The notes beneath the pieces are model-generated. The model was not told where the DNA came from. It was given only the letters and a program-made list of their open reading frames with translations, and searched no databases. This document shows, in pieces, positions 1-8,487 of a DNA stretch of 64,000 nucleotides. The first letter of the stretch is position 1. Every line of letters begins with the position of its first letter. The DNA comes from Candidatus Francisella endociliophora (lineage in GTDB: Bacteria > Pseudomonadota > Gammaproteobacteria > Francisellales > Francisellaceae): NCBI RefSeq assembly GCF_000764555.1, contig NZ_CP009574.1, forward strand, positions 558,001 to 622,000, in the 5' to 3' direction. A program made the translations under genes and the position numbers.

Positions 1-102
1 TAAAGCAACAGTAGTTACTTTAACCTTAACACCATCAACATTCACACATTCAACGCTATCACCTTTACTATAATAGCCACGTATAATTATTATATTTAGC
101 AT
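1..102 (-). CDS. Partial unidentified ORF running off the window edge
   Basis: An open frame on the minus strand starts at ATG 102 and runs without a stop to base 1 (34 codons). It could also start at ATG 147, inside the end of gloA. The visible part has a hydrophobic run followed by GYYSKGDSVECVNVDGVKV. That vaguely resembles the beta-domain entry of MscS-type channels, but no membrane segments precede it, so I do not name it. The gap to the gloA stop is 10 bases and no clear ribosome site is visible. It could be a non-coding shadow. Confidence 0.3.
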   Translation of the reverse strand, partial: MLNIIIIRGYYSKGDSVECVNVDGVKVKVTTVAL

Positions 103-112
103 ATTTTTATTA

Positions 113-496
113 TTAAGCTTTTTCAATAAGCTCGATAGAATATCCATCAGGATCTTTGATAAAAGCTATGACTTGTGTTCCACCTTTTAGAGGCCCTGCC
201 TCACGAGATACAATACCACCTTTTGCTTTAACATCTTCACAGGCTTTATATACATCATCAACCTGCATACATAGATGTCCAAAAGCGTTACCATGGTCAT
301 ATTCATGATCACCCCAGTTATATGTCAACTCTAATACTGTATGATTAGAAATATCTCCATAGCCAAGAAATACCAAAGTATATTTATATTCTGAGTTTTC
401 CATTTTTTTTTGAACTGTCATACCTAATACATTTGTATAAAATTCTATAGACTCTTCTAGGTTTTTAACTCGCAGCATCACATGGGCAAAACGCAT
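113..496 (-). CDS. gloA: Lactoylglutathione lyase (glyoxalase I)
   Basis: Cytosolic metalloenzyme that isomerises the methylglyoxal-glutathione hemithioacetal to S-lactoylglutathione. It is a single VOC-fold subunit of 127 aa, close to the usual 130-135. The N-terminus MRFAHVMLRVKNLEESIEF matches the family, and candidate metal ligands are His5, the Glu in VLELTYN, the His in FGHLCM and the Glu in YSIELIE. I place the start at ATG 496 rather than the in-frame GTG at 502, because an AGAGAGG ribosome site sits about 5 bases before the ATG and would abut the GTG. It stands divergent from yhhQ. Confidence 0.93.
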   Translation of the reverse strand: MRFAHVMLRVKNLEESIEFYTNVLGMTVQKKMENSEYKYTLVFLGYGDISNHTVLELTYNWGDHEYDHGNAFGHLCMQVDDVYKACEDVKAKGGIVSREAGPLKGGTQVIAFIKDPDGYSIELIEKA

Positions 497-609
497 ATAC
501 ACCTCTCTAAACTTTATTTGTTATTAACCATTGGTTTTGCTATATTATAACAGATTTTTTAATCCCCTGTTCGTAACTATCCAGGGTTAGCAAAACTATA
601 GGAAAACAA

Positions 610-1323
610 ATGACAAACTTTGAACTATTAATATTATTTACTTTTATAGACTTTCTTATTCTATTTTTATCATTCAAATTATTTGGTAAAAAAGGCTTAC
701 ATGTATTTATTGTTGTAAGTGTAATAGCTGCTAATATCCAAGTAAATAAAGGCGTTGCTTATGATATTGCTGGATTTCATATAGTTGCAACTCTTGGTAA
801 TGTAATGTTTGGTGGCATATTTACTGCCAATGATTTACTAAACGAAAAATATGGAAGACAAGAGGCTAAAGCAGCAGTATTAAAATCTGTTTTCTTTGGT
901 CTTTCCTTTGTATTGTTAATGTTTATCTCAACACTATTTATCAGCTTACAAGATAATTTTTATAATGATGTTAACCATTCTTTAGATCTTTTCTTCTCAA
1001 TCGGTGGGGGAGCTTTAAAAGCAGTAATTATAGGTAACCTCGTATATCTAATATCACAATTATTTGATGTACTTATCTATTCTAAGCTAAAAAGCTATAG
1101 CTCAGATATTAAATGGCTTTGGCTAAGAAATACTGGCTCAACTTTAATATCTCAAATATTAGACACTACTCTTATCACATGTGGATTTGCATTAGCTGGA
1201 ATAATACCAAAAGAATATACTATAGAAATCATCATATCTACTTTAGTTATCAAATATATTATTGCCTTAATAAATGCTCCGCTTTTTTATGTTTTGGCAT
1301 TTACAAAGCCTCTTAATAACTGA
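610..1323 (+). CDS. yhhQ: Queuosine precursor transporter, VUT family (YhhQ)
   Basis: Polytopic inner-membrane protein of 237 aa with about six to seven hydrophobic helices. It belongs to the DUF165/VUT family, whose E. coli member YhhQ takes up queuosine precursors (preQ0/preQ1). Supporting features are the NIQVNKG and VATLGNVMFGGIFTANDLL segments after the second helix and the conserved polar residues in the GNLVYLISQLFDV helix. It starts at ATG 610 just after AGGAAAACAA. The tRNA enzyme QueA, from the same pathway, is encoded about 1.6 kb away on the other strand, which fits a salvage role. Family assignment is good; substrate is inferred. Confidence 0.85.
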   Translation: MTNFELLILFTFIDFLILFLSFKLFGKKGLHVFIVVSVIAANIQVNKGVAYDIAGFHIVATLGNVMFGGIFTANDLLNEKYGRQEAKAAVLKSVFFGLSFVLLMFISTLFISLQDNFYNDVNHSLDLFFSIGGGALKAVIIGNLVYLISQLFDVLIYSKLKSYSSDIKWLWLRNTGSTLISQILDTTLITCGFALAGIIPKEYTIEIIISTLVIKYIIALINAPLFYVLAFTKPLNN

Positions 1324-1345
1324 AGTTTATAAGGATTAAAGTTTA

Positions 1346-2056
1346 TTATTTACTTGTTATTGAATATAAGGATGAAACAATATCTTTTTGACCATTAAGA
1401 TATTCATCCTTGTTATTAAGCATACTGTATTTAGTATAAACCTCACCAATACCTTTACAATAAATAGATATAGAATTATATTTAGTATTTCTATCAGGCT
1501 GATCTTTATAATCTACATTATTTTCTAATTCAAACTGAACACAGCTATTATATGTATTTCCATTTATATCAATTTTTGGAATTAATTTTGTATACTTTGA
1601 TTTTTCATTAACAGTATAGCCATCATAACTATTTGAACTACTTTCAACTTTATTTAGCTCTATTTTTTTAGGAAATAAAGGCGGCTCTTGAAGCTCTGAA
1701 TCTCCAAGCTTCATCGTACGAATCTTACCATCACTATCTTTGACTTTCATAGAGTTTGTTTGATAAACCGCCCCATCTTTAATAACATAAGTGTATTCAC
1801 TATAACCACTTGGTTTACCTTCAGAGTCATAATTTCTTAGCTGATAAGTACATTGTGTTTTATTTTCATTACAGCTTTTTACAAACCTATCATATTTTCT
1901 TGCTTCAGGATATTTTGTATTTGGTGAAGTATAAGTATAAACAGCTCCTACATCTGTTGAAATCAAATCACTACCTTTAAACACATCTTCTTTTGCATAC
2001 GATAGAGATAAAGTTGATACTAATATACCCCAAGTTAACAAAATCTGTTGTCTCAT
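1346..2056 (-). CDS. Exported protein of unknown function
   Basis: A 236-aa protein with a signal peptide (hydrophobic residues about 4-20, ending SYA, cleavage likely before KEDVFKG). The mature part is polar, rich in Tyr, Asn, Lys and Ser, with paired cysteines (SCNENKTQC and later NSCVQF and IYCKG) that suggest periplasmic disulfides. No domain is recognised. Start ATG 2056 is preceded by AAGGGA about 8 bases upstream. It lies 31 bases downstream of the HAD phosphatase gene and may share its transcript. Probably lineage-specific. Confidence 0.8.
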   Translation of the reverse strand: MRQQILLTWGILVSTLSLSYAKEDVFKGSDLISTDVGAVYTYTSPNTKYPEARKYDRFVKSCNENKTQCTYQLRNYDSEGKPSGYSEYTYVIKDGAVYQTNSMKVKDSDGKIRTMKLGDSELQEPPLFPKKIELNKVESSSNSYDGYTVNEKSKYTKLIPKIDINGNTYNSCVQFELENNVDYKDQPDRNTKYNSISIYCKGIGEVYTKYSMLNNKDEYLNGQKDIVSSLYSITSK

Positions 2057-2087
2057 AACGAATCCCTTACTATATGATCTTAGTAAT

Positions 2088-2876
2088 TTATAGTAAACCT
2101 AACTTATTCAAACCATAATAAACACCGTCATGATAGTTTGCTTTAGTTATCAAATTAGCTTTTTCTTTTAATCGCTCAGAAGCATTTTCCATTGCCACTG
2201 CAACATCTACTCGATCAAACATCTCTAGATCATTATTACCATCACCAAAAGCATAAGTTTCATAATCTTCTAAACCAAGATTTTCTACCACTTTATCTAT
2301 GCCATTTGCTTTGGTATGACCTGCAAGATAACAATCCACATAACCATTTTCATCATGTGGAGCTACCACATACTCATCACCTAAAGCATGCTGTAATGCA
2401 ATAGAGTCAACTTTTTTACCAAGCACTAAAGCATTATAAATCGTAACGTTATACAAGTTATGGGTTGTAATAATCTTATCCTTATTAACAATTACATTAT
2501 TATAAAAATAATTAAGATCTTCTGACTCAAGATTATTTACATAAGCGAACTTTCCTTCAAAAAGCCAATCATGGTTATGCTTCTCACAGAATTCTAAAAC
2601 TTTATCTATAGCATGCTGTGGAAAAAGCTTCTCATAAATAAGCTCATCCTTAACTCTTACAACAGAACCATTTGCTGTTATAAAACCATCCATAGGAAGA
2701 TCCAAAACAGCTTGGGGTACAAAGCCTTGTGTTCTACCTGTTGCGATAAAAGTTTTATACCCTTGTTTTCTCAAAGCTTTTATAGCCTGAATATTTTTAT
2801 CAGAAACAAAAAGTTGACCTTTTTTTTCATGTACCAAAGTTCCATCAATATCAAAAAAGAATGCCTTATTTTTCAT
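2088..2876 (-). CDS. HAD-superfamily phosphatase, Cof type
   Basis: A 262-aa cytosolic hydrolase of the Cof/type IIB HAD group, acting on small phosphorylated metabolites. Motif I FFFDIDGTLV gives nucleophile Asp9 and acid/base Asp11. Motif II is the Thr in FIATGRT, followed by a cap region. Motifs III and IV are the Lys of HTKANGIDK and FGDGNNDLEMF near the C-terminus. The start is ATG 2876 with AGGAA 6 bases upstream. A dispersed repeat (family B) lies between this start and the end of queA. The natural substrate cannot be read from the sequence. Confidence 0.9.
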   Translation of the reverse strand: MKNKAFFFDIDGTLVHEKKGQLFVSDKNIQAIKALRKQGYKTFIATGRTQGFVPQAVLDLPMDGFITANGSVVRVKDELIYEKLFPQHAIDKVLEFCEKHNHDWLFEGKFAYVNNLESEDLNYFYNNVIVNKDKIITTHNLYNVTIYNALVLGKKVDSIALQHALGDEYVVAPHDENGYVDCYLAGHTKANGIDKVVENLGLEDYETYAFGDGNNDLEMFDRVDVAVAMENASERLKEKANLITKANYHDGVYYGLNKLGLL

Positions 2877-2890
2877 TATATTTCCTATTT

Positions 2891-2917
2891 CGACCCTTCA
2901 ACTCCGCTCAGGGATCT
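2891..2917. repeat. Dispersed repeat family B, copy 1
   Basis: A 27-bp element (CGACCCTTCAACTCCGCTC, then AGGGATCT) between the queA stop codon and the HAD gene start. It matches 8454-8480 with one change and resembles 10374-10400. It ends 6 bp from the queA stop. Confidence 0.75.
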
Positions 2918-2923
2918 ATTCTT

Positions 2924-3940
2924 TTAATAAATAAACATAGCATCGCCATAGCTAAAAAATCTATATTTTGACGCTATGGCATGCTCGTATGCTTTCATAA
3001 TTTTTTCTTTATCTGCAAATGCGCTCACTAGCATTATAAGTGTAGATTTTGGCAAATGGAAATTAGTAATCATAGCATCAACTACATTAAACTTTTTACC
3101 TGGATATAAGAAAATATCTGTTTCACCTTGATAAGGTTGAATTTCACCACTTTGCCCCGCTGTCTCAAGTGAGCGTACAGAAGTTGTACCAATAGCAATT
3201 ACTCTGCCATCATTTGCTTTAGTTTGACGAATTTTTTCACATACATCTTCAGGTACAGATATAACTTCTGAGTGCATTTTGTGATTATTTACATCATCAA
3301 CTTGTACTGGTTTAAAAGTCCCAGATCCAACATGTAACGTTATATAAGCTGTATCAACACCTTTAGCTTTTATCTGTTGCATCAACTCATCTGAGAAGTG
3401 CAGGCCTGCTGTAGGAGCAGCAACTGAGCCAAGATCTTTTGCATATACAGTTTGGTATCTCTCAGCATCAAACTCTTCATCATCACGCTTCATATATGGA
3501 GGTAATGGAATATGTCCAAACTCTTCCATAAGCTGATAAATATCTTTTTCACCCTGTAGTTCAAGTAGATACATTCCACCATCTTTTTCTAGCACTATAG
3601 CTGGCGTATCTTGAACATATATCTCACTTCCAACGGCTGGTGCACGGTTTGCTTTAATATGCGTTTCAAAAAGCTTTGGTGTCTTAACTTTTTCTATTAA
3701 ATACTCAAGTTTTGCACCTGTTATTTTCTCACCATATAACCTAGCAAGCATTACTTTACTATTATTAAAAACAAGCAAATCCCCTTCATTTATAAAATCT
3801 ATAAAATCAGTAAATTTATGATCTACTATTTCACCTGTTTGCTTACTCAATTTTAATAATCTACTAGCATCACGATTCTCTAATGGATAACTAGCTATTA
3901 GTTCTTCTGGTAATTTATAATCAAAATCGTCTGTTTTCAT
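2924..3940 (-). CDS. queA: S-adenosylmethionine:tRNA ribosyltransferase-isomerase
   Basis: QueA moves the ribosyl part of SAM onto 7-aminomethyl-7-deazaguanine in the tRNA anticodon wobble position to make epoxyqueuosine. The 338-aa product matches the family length. Recognisable blocks are the N-terminal DDFDYKLPEELIASYP, the GHIPLPPYMKRDD and VAAPTAGLHFS motifs, TLHVGSGTFKPV, and the C-terminal TNFHLPKSTLIMLVSAFA. I choose ATG 3940 over TTG 3946 because AAGGAAG lies 8 bases before the ATG. The 3' end sits next to a family B repeat and the 5' side next to a family A repeat. Confidence 0.97.
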   Translation of the reverse strand: MKTDDFDYKLPEELIASYPLENRDASRLLKLSKQTGEIVDHKFTDFIDFINEGDLLVFNNSKVMLARLYGEKITGAKLEYLIEKVKTPKLFETHIKANRAPAVGSEIYVQDTPAIVLEKDGGMYLLELQGEKDIYQLMEEFGHIPLPPYMKRDDEEFDAERYQTVYAKDLGSVAAPTAGLHFSDELMQQIKAKGVDTAYITLHVGSGTFKPVQVDDVNNHKMHSEVISVPEDVCEKIRQTKANDGRVIAIGTTSVRSLETAGQSGEIQPYQGETDIFLYPGKKFNVVDAMITNFHLPKSTLIMLVSAFADKEKIMKAYEHAIASKYRFFSYGDAMFIY

Positions 3941-3960
3941 TTTCAAACTTCCTTTTTAAC

Positions 3961-4007
3961 AATTCTCCTCTTGAGAGGAGTACTCTGCTATGCAGAGGGA
4001 GGTGTGT
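3961..4007. repeat. Compound palindromic repeat family A, copy 1 (forward)
   Basis: A left palindrome TCCTCTTGAGAGGA, then a variable-core hairpin (CTCTGC TAT GCAGAG), then GGAGGTGTG. The DUF559 stop codon (3988-3990) lies inside it, so that protein's last residues (NTPPSA) are repeat-encoded. Inverted relative to the copy at 4414-4465 beyond the gene. Confidence 0.85.
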
Positions 4008-4374
4008 TATTAACACCTAACTTTTCACAATAATCTTTTAGATATTTCATCACGCCATCTAGATTATTTTTAACATCTATATCTTGTATATGTAAAACTT
4101 TTAAACCTAAGCCTAATAAATATGAATCTCTAATTCTATCATATTCATATTTATCATTATGACTTAATCCATCTATCTCTATAACTAACTGCAAAGCATC
4201 ACAATAGAAGTCAACAATATAGTTACCAACGATCTTCTGCCTATCAAAATCTAGGTCTAAAAATTTACGAGCTTTTAGCTCTTGCCATAATAAAACTTCT
4301 GATAAAACGCCAGCTTTTCTAAGCTCTTTTGCTCTACCTTTTAGTTTTGGATTATATGGCAATATTCTTTTCAT
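3988..4374 (-). CDS. DUF559 (Vsr-like fold) nuclease-related protein
   Basis: A 128-aa protein of the DUF559 family, distantly related to very-short-patch-repair endonucleases. The N-terminal KGRAKELRK, EVLLWQELKARKF, DRQKIVGNYIVDFYC and LVIEIDG are hallmark blocks. The Asp of IVDFYC and the Glu/Asp of IEIDG are the likely metal-binding residues of a PD-(D/E)xK core, so the enzyme looks intact. Its biological role is not established for the family. The gene is bracketed by inverted copies of repeat family A, and its stop codon is inside one of them. The start ATG 4374 has no strong ribosome site. Confidence 0.88.
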   Translation of the reverse strand: MKRILPYNPKLKGRAKELRKAGVLSEVLLWQELKARKFLDLDFDRQKIVGNYIVDFYCDALQLVIEIDGLSHNDKYEYDRIRDSYLLGLGLKVLHIQDIDVKNNLDGVMKYLKDYCEKLGVNNTPPSA

Positions 4375-4413
4375 TTCTAAAATTATAGTCTCTTGCTATC
4401 TTTATACTTTTCC

Positions 4414-4465
4414 AAACTACCCCGTCAGTCTGCGACTGCCACCCCTTCCAATCGAAGGGGAATTT
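4414..4465. repeat. Compound palindromic repeat family A, copy 2 (reverse)
   Basis: Read on the minus strand it gives AATTCCCCTT-loop-AAGGGG, then the core hairpin CAGTC GCA GACTG, then GGGGTAGTTT. This is the same order as the other copies with a different core. It lies 40 bp upstream of the DUF559 start and inverted relative to the copy at 3961. Confidence 0.75.
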
Positions 4466-4533
4466 CTTATTGTATGTCATTCTATGGCTTAACTATAGAA
4501 TCTATTTTTATAGCTAAACTATACTTTATCTAT

Positions 4534-4562
4534 GGATACTACGGTCAGTGCCGTAGTATGAC
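4534..4562. repeat. Palindromic repeat family C, copy 1
   Basis: GGATACTACGGT-CAGTG-CCGTAGTATGAC: a near-perfect 11-bp inverted repeat with a short loop. It is the same family as the two copies that flank the GIY-YIG gene at 9.7-10.0 kb. Here it sits alone, between family A copies 2 and 3. Confidence 0.8.
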
Positions 4563-4572
4563 TATTTTTCTA

Positions 4573-4618
4573 AATTCCCCTCTTGAGAGGGGTGCCAACT
4601 TGTTGGTGGGGTGTGTTT
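4573..4618. repeat. Compound palindromic repeat family A, copy 3 (forward)
   Basis: AATT, the palindrome CCCCTCTTGAGAGGGG, TG, the core CCAACTTGTTGG, then GGGGTGTGTTT. With copy 4 it forms an inverted pair around only about 40 bp and no gene. The whole stretch 4375-4701 holds no gene, only these repeats. Confidence 0.85.
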
Positions 4619-4657
4619 TAAAAGCTAACTTTATCATTTAGCTTAACTCTTATCGGC

Positions 4658-4703
4658 CACACCTCCCCTTGCTCCGCAAGGTACTCCTCTCAAGAGGAGA
4701 ATT
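4658..4703. repeat. Compound palindromic repeat family A, copy 4 (reverse)
   Basis: On the minus strand: AATT, TCCTCTTGAGAGGA, GTA, core CCTTGCGGAGCAAGG, GGAGGTGTG. Its first bases overlap the stop codon (4702-4704) of the specificity-subunit gene, another case of a repeat set exactly at a gene end. Confidence 0.85.
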
Positions 4704-6147
4704 ATCCCAAAATCATCTTTTCTATCTCTGCTTTTGTAGTTTCTAGATCTGCTATAGCTTCCTCTTGTAACTGCTTAGCTTCTGCTCGAATAGCTGAGAT
4801 ATGTTCTACTATCTCTTGTTGCGATATTTCACCATCTTTTGCTTGTGCCGGTGTAAGTGGTGGTAGTGGTATTTTTATATTTTTCATATTACTAGAGCCT
4901 ATAAATGGTACTCCACCACCACCAATAAGCTTATCAATAAGTATTCTTCCTAAAGCTGATGATAGTAATGCTTGAATATAAAATGGATTAGCTTTGCTAC
5001 CTAATCTTATTACTCCTGTATTATTATCTACAAAGTAATTATTATCTACAGCTTCATTTTCAAATACAGCAAATTTATATAGTCTTACCGCTTCACCTAT
5101 AAACGGCGAAATAATATCACCTTTCTTAAGTTTTTTTACTTCAGAATCTATATTTAAATTTTCTACATTTTCATAATCAATATTATTGTCAAATCTTATG
5201 TTTTTTACTTTTAATAATATATTTTTCGAATCATCTATTAAATTTCTACCAACTCCTTGAAAAATATCATCTGCTATATTTGTTAGAGCACACATTTCAT
5301 ATTTGTTTTTAGATGATTTTAAAACTATATTTTCAATCTCATTAAAATATTTATTATTATAATCACAATCCCATCTACTACCACTAACGTCACTAAAATC
5401 TGTAGTAAAAATTCTAGCTTGTAGTGAATTGTCTTTTTCTGGTAATTCTATTCCAAGCTTATCTAATAGATAACTATCTATACTAGCTAGTAATTCTTTT
5501 GCTTTTTGTTCTTTTTGCTGCTTTTGTTGATAGGCTTGTTCATATTTTTTAACTATTTGCTTTTGGATTTCTATAGGAAGTAATGGAACATCAAAATTTT
5601 CTAAGAAATCTTTTGATACTCTTTGATGGCCTGCTGATCCACCAAAATAATTTTGTGCTTCCGCCAAAACACTTTTATGTCTTAACAAAAAATGTAAATA
5701 TTTAATATTTATATCATTAGCCTTAGCTCTAATTACAAAAAATTCTGTAGAACCACACGCATAACCATTTAAAGTTTTTTCTACAACTGCTGATTTTCCA
5801 TTTTGCATGCAAGGTGTAATTTTTGCCCAGATTAAATCACCTTGCTTAAATCTAGTATAGCCCTTAGACTCACTAACTTCTTTTGTGTAATTTTTAAAAA
5901 CTATCCCATTTTTATCAGAAACAGCATCCATAGGTATAAATGTAATTTTTTCACTCTTTTTTAAAGATGAAAAAGAAGTTATTGGATCAATATATGCTAT
6001 TTTTTTGAGCTTAACAGAATTTACTTTATCAAAATTAAAAATATTTCTATAAGCCTGTGGGTTAAGTCTTTTGCCAAATACTTCAGAATAATCCACTAAA
6101 AAGACTTTATTATTATCTACAGAACTATCAAGTTTATATTCTGTCAT
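4702..6147 (-). CDS. hsdS: Restriction-modification specificity subunit (HsdS-like)
   Basis: A 481-aa DNA-recognition subunit. There are two target-recognition domains (about residues 1-190 and 250-430), each followed by a helical conserved region. The central one reads LLPIEIQKQIVKKYEQAYQQ and runs into a coiled coil and AKELLASIDSYLLDKLG. The C-terminal one has PLPPLTPAQ then a Glu/Ala-rich helix. TRD-end motifs GSAGHQRVSKDFLENF and GGGGVPFIGSSNMKN are typical. ATG 6147 is chosen over TTG 6153 because AAGGA sits 8 bases before it. The start overlaps the 3' end of the methylase gene by 14 bp, so the two are co-translated. The TRDs set the target site, which cannot be deduced here. Confidence 0.92.
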   Translation of the reverse strand: MTEYKLDSSVDNNKVFLVDYSEVFGKRLNPQAYRNIFNFDKVNSVKLKKIAYIDPITSFSSLKKSEKITFIPMDAVSDKNGIVFKNYTKEVSESKGYTRFKQGDLIWAKITPCMQNGKSAVVEKTLNGYACGSTEFFVIRAKANDINIKYLHFLLRHKSVLAEAQNYFGGSAGHQRVSKDFLENFDVPLLPIEIQKQIVKKYEQAYQQKQQKEQKAKELLASIDSYLLDKLGIELPEKDNSLQARIFTTDFSDVSGSRWDCDYNNKYFNEIENIVLKSSKNKYEMCALTNIADDIFQGVGRNLIDDSKNILLKVKNIRFDNNIDYENVENLNIDSEVKKLKKGDIISPFIGEAVRLYKFAVFENEAVDNNYFVDNNTGVIRLGSKANPFYIQALLSSALGRILIDKLIGGGGVPFIGSSNMKNIKIPLPPLTPAQAKDGEISQQEIVEHISAIRAEAKQLQEEAIADLETTKAEIEKMILG

Positions 6148-8413
6148 CTTCAATATCCTTGATAAATTTTGTTAGATGCTGCTGTATTTCATCTAGCTCA
6201 TTATTACCAGTTTCTTTACCTGTTGCATCGTAGCCAATATTTTCAGCTATTGCCATGAATATAGGATAATCAAGATTTTGAGCTTTTATTTGCTCTTTTC
6301 TCTGCTCCTGATATAAATCTGTTAGCTTTTCTTTGAAATCTGCTAACTTTTGATTATATTCTGCTGAGATTTCTGTTTTCCAATCTTTAAACTCTTGTGT
6401 TTTTTCTATAGTTTTTTTGTCAGTTTCTGCTGTAGTGTTTATAAATCCAGTATGATTTTTTATAACACTTTTTTTCTCAGCTTCTATAGCTTTAGAAGTA
6501 TTTTCATAGCCTTGCGAATCTTTTATATTATTCTGTAAATCTACTTTTAATTGCTTATAAGCTTGGCTTTTTATAGCTGGCCACTTTCTCAAGAAAAGCA
6601 CCGAACTTTTGACACCTGCACCATTTGCAGCAAATGCTGTCTGCGGCATAGACACTACAGCCACGAGCCTAAACCAATCTTCTATTTGATCTCTTACATA
6701 TTGTAATGAGCTATTTGTAAGTATCCCATCAGGTATAACTATCGCAAGAAAGCCATTTTCTTTTAAAAATCTATAACATTGCTCTATAAATAGAACCTCT
6801 GTACTCTGGGAGTCTTTACCTTTGATTTTCTTAGTTTTTAAGTCTAGCCAATCAATATCTGATACACCTAAATTATACTGATGTAAATATGCTTTTTCTG
6901 TTTGCTTAATTTTACTCCCAAACGGTGGATTTGTAATAATAAAATCCATAGAGCTAGCTTTAAACTCTTTATTTGTCTTTTGCATTTCATCAAAGCTAAC
7001 TAATCCATCACTAGCTATTACATTTGTATGACCATCATCATGAATAATCATATTCATCTTAGCAGTTCTAGCTATTTGCTCGTTTATCTCTATACCAAAG
7101 AGATTCTTCTCTGCAAAATCATGCCAATAGTTATGGTGAGCTCTATCTTGCTCTCTATCTTCCTCGTAGTCAGGATACTCTTCATCCGCTTGACTTCTAA
7201 CCTTATCCAAAGCATGCAACAGAAATCCACCACTACCACAAGATGTGTCTAATACTCTATTCGTGTTTTTAATATTTAAAACATCTACAACAAACTTAAC
7301 TATAGGTCGTGGCGTAAAATATTGCCCAAAATCACCCCTAAAAAAACTTCCCATAAAAGTTTCAAAAGCTCGACCTTTGCTATCTAAATCTGTCTTATTA
7401 AGGTTTACCCCTTGTAGATAATTTACAATTGTTCTAATTCTATAGTCTGAGAGCCTAATATCATCTTTAAAGACCTCTTTATCAAACTCTTTACCGCGAT
7501 TATAAATATATCTTACTCGCTCAGCTAAAGCTTTATTAGTACGATAATCTTCATCCCTATTTTTTTCTTTATCTTCTTTTGTTAAATCTTCTTGTATTAC
7601 TTGAAAATGATATACTTCACCTTTTTTACGGGCTTTTTTATTATTACCCTCAAGGTTATATCTCTCATCCCAAATCTTACAAAAAATCAACTTATCTAGC
7701 TCGTCAAAAGCTTCCGAAGGATTTAGCTGACCTCCTGCCCAAAGTGCATTATGCGCTTGTTTAAAAATCCTAGTTAACTCACCTTCTGACACTGTTTGGA
7801 TATCTTTAAACTTTTTATCTTTATAGGCTTTATATTTGGCTTCTTTACAAACTCCACCTTTAGCATACTTAAATGGTGGCACTCGATCTTCACCAAACTT
7901 AGGAATATCTGGTAATGTCTCTTTTAGATTTTTATCTTTATCAAACCTAAAATACTCATTTAAAATACCAGATGTCACCCAAATATACTTGATAGTTCGA
8001 GAGATAAATCTCGCATAGCTAAAACCCTGCTCTACTGCCTGACGATATTCTGACTCTGAAACTTCTTGTTTTTTACACTCTACAATTAGCTTAGGAGTTT
8101 CATGTGCCTTGTCATCATAGACGACCATATCTACTTCTTTTCTAGTAGAACCGTCTTGTACACTTTCAAATTGATTTATATACTCTGGGCTATAATCATA
8201 GTCATATACAAGTTTTAAAAAGGTATCTGCCTGAACTCTTTCTTCTGGATTATCTATATTTCTTGATTTATTTTGAAATACATAAGTTATTCTCTTAAAC
8301 TCTTCATCAAAATTAATATGATTATCTTGTATACCTTGCTCTAGGTATTTTATTTCTTCTTTTAAAACATCAAATTTAGTTTTTTGATGTTTAACTTCTA
8401 AATCATTACTCAT
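6134..8413 (-). CDS. Fused nuclease/N6-adenine methylase of a BcgI-like restriction-modification system
   Basis: A 759-aa protein. The N-terminal ~150 residues look like a type I R-subunit nuclease domain: EVDMVVYDD (Asp95) and LIVECKKQ (Glu112, Lys114) form a PD-(D/E)xK site. The rest is an HsdM-type methylase: a helical N-domain, QYFTPRPIVKFVVDVL (about 364-379), SAM-binding VLDTSCGSGGFL (387-398) and catalytic NPPF (495-498), with a charged helical tail. No helicase-type R gene lies nearby. An RM subunit followed by an S subunit is the arrangement of BcgI-type systems, which cut without ATP translocation. The two-gene order and overlap support a heteromeric RM2S-like complex. Function is inferred; motifs are intact. 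Confidence 0.9.
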   Translation of the reverse strand: MSNDLEVKHQKTKFDVLKEEIKYLEQGIQDNHINFDEEFKRITYVFQNKSRNIDNPEERVQADTFLKLVYDYDYSPEYINQFESVQDGSTRKEVDMVVYDDKAHETPKLIVECKKQEVSESEYRQAVEQGFSYARFISRTIKYIWVTSGILNEYFRFDKDKNLKETLPDIPKFGEDRVPPFKYAKGGVCKEAKYKAYKDKKFKDIQTVSEGELTRIFKQAHNALWAGGQLNPSEAFDELDKLIFCKIWDERYNLEGNNKKARKKGEVYHFQVIQEDLTKEDKEKNRDEDYRTNKALAERVRYIYNRGKEFDKEVFKDDIRLSDYRIRTIVNYLQGVNLNKTDLDSKGRAFETFMGSFFRGDFGQYFTPRPIVKFVVDVLNIKNTNRVLDTSCGSGGFLLHALDKVRSQADEEYPDYEEDREQDRAHHNYWHDFAEKNLFGIEINEQIARTAKMNMIIHDDGHTNVIASDGLVSFDEMQKTNKEFKASSMDFIITNPPFGSKIKQTEKAYLHQYNLGVSDIDWLDLKTKKIKGKDSQSTEVLFIEQCYRFLKENGFLAIVIPDGILTNSSLQYVRDQIEDWFRLVAVVSMPQTAFAANGAGVKSSVLFLRKWPAIKSQAYKQLKVDLQNNIKDSQGYENTSKAIEAEKKSVIKNHTGFINTTAETDKKTIEKTQEFKDWKTEISAEYNQKLADFKEKLTDLYQEQRKEQIKAQNLDYPIFMAIAENIGYDATGKETGNNELDEIQQHLTKFIKDIEDDRI

Positions 8414-8453
8414 GCTTATATTCTCACTATGATTACAGATTTTTTTAAAGAAC

Positions 8454-8480
8454 GACCCTTCGACTCCGCTCAGGGATCTC
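8454..8480. repeat. Dispersed repeat family B, copy 2
   Basis: CGACCCTTCGACTCCGCTC then AGGGATCT, 7 bp from the ubiI stop codon. Nearly identical to copy 1 at 2891-2917. Confidence 0.8.
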
Positions 8481-8487
8481 TTTCTAT

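Noticed and set aside
4393-4641. Open frame across the repeat cluster
   Set aside because: It consists of translated palindromes (families A and C) and has no protein-like composition.
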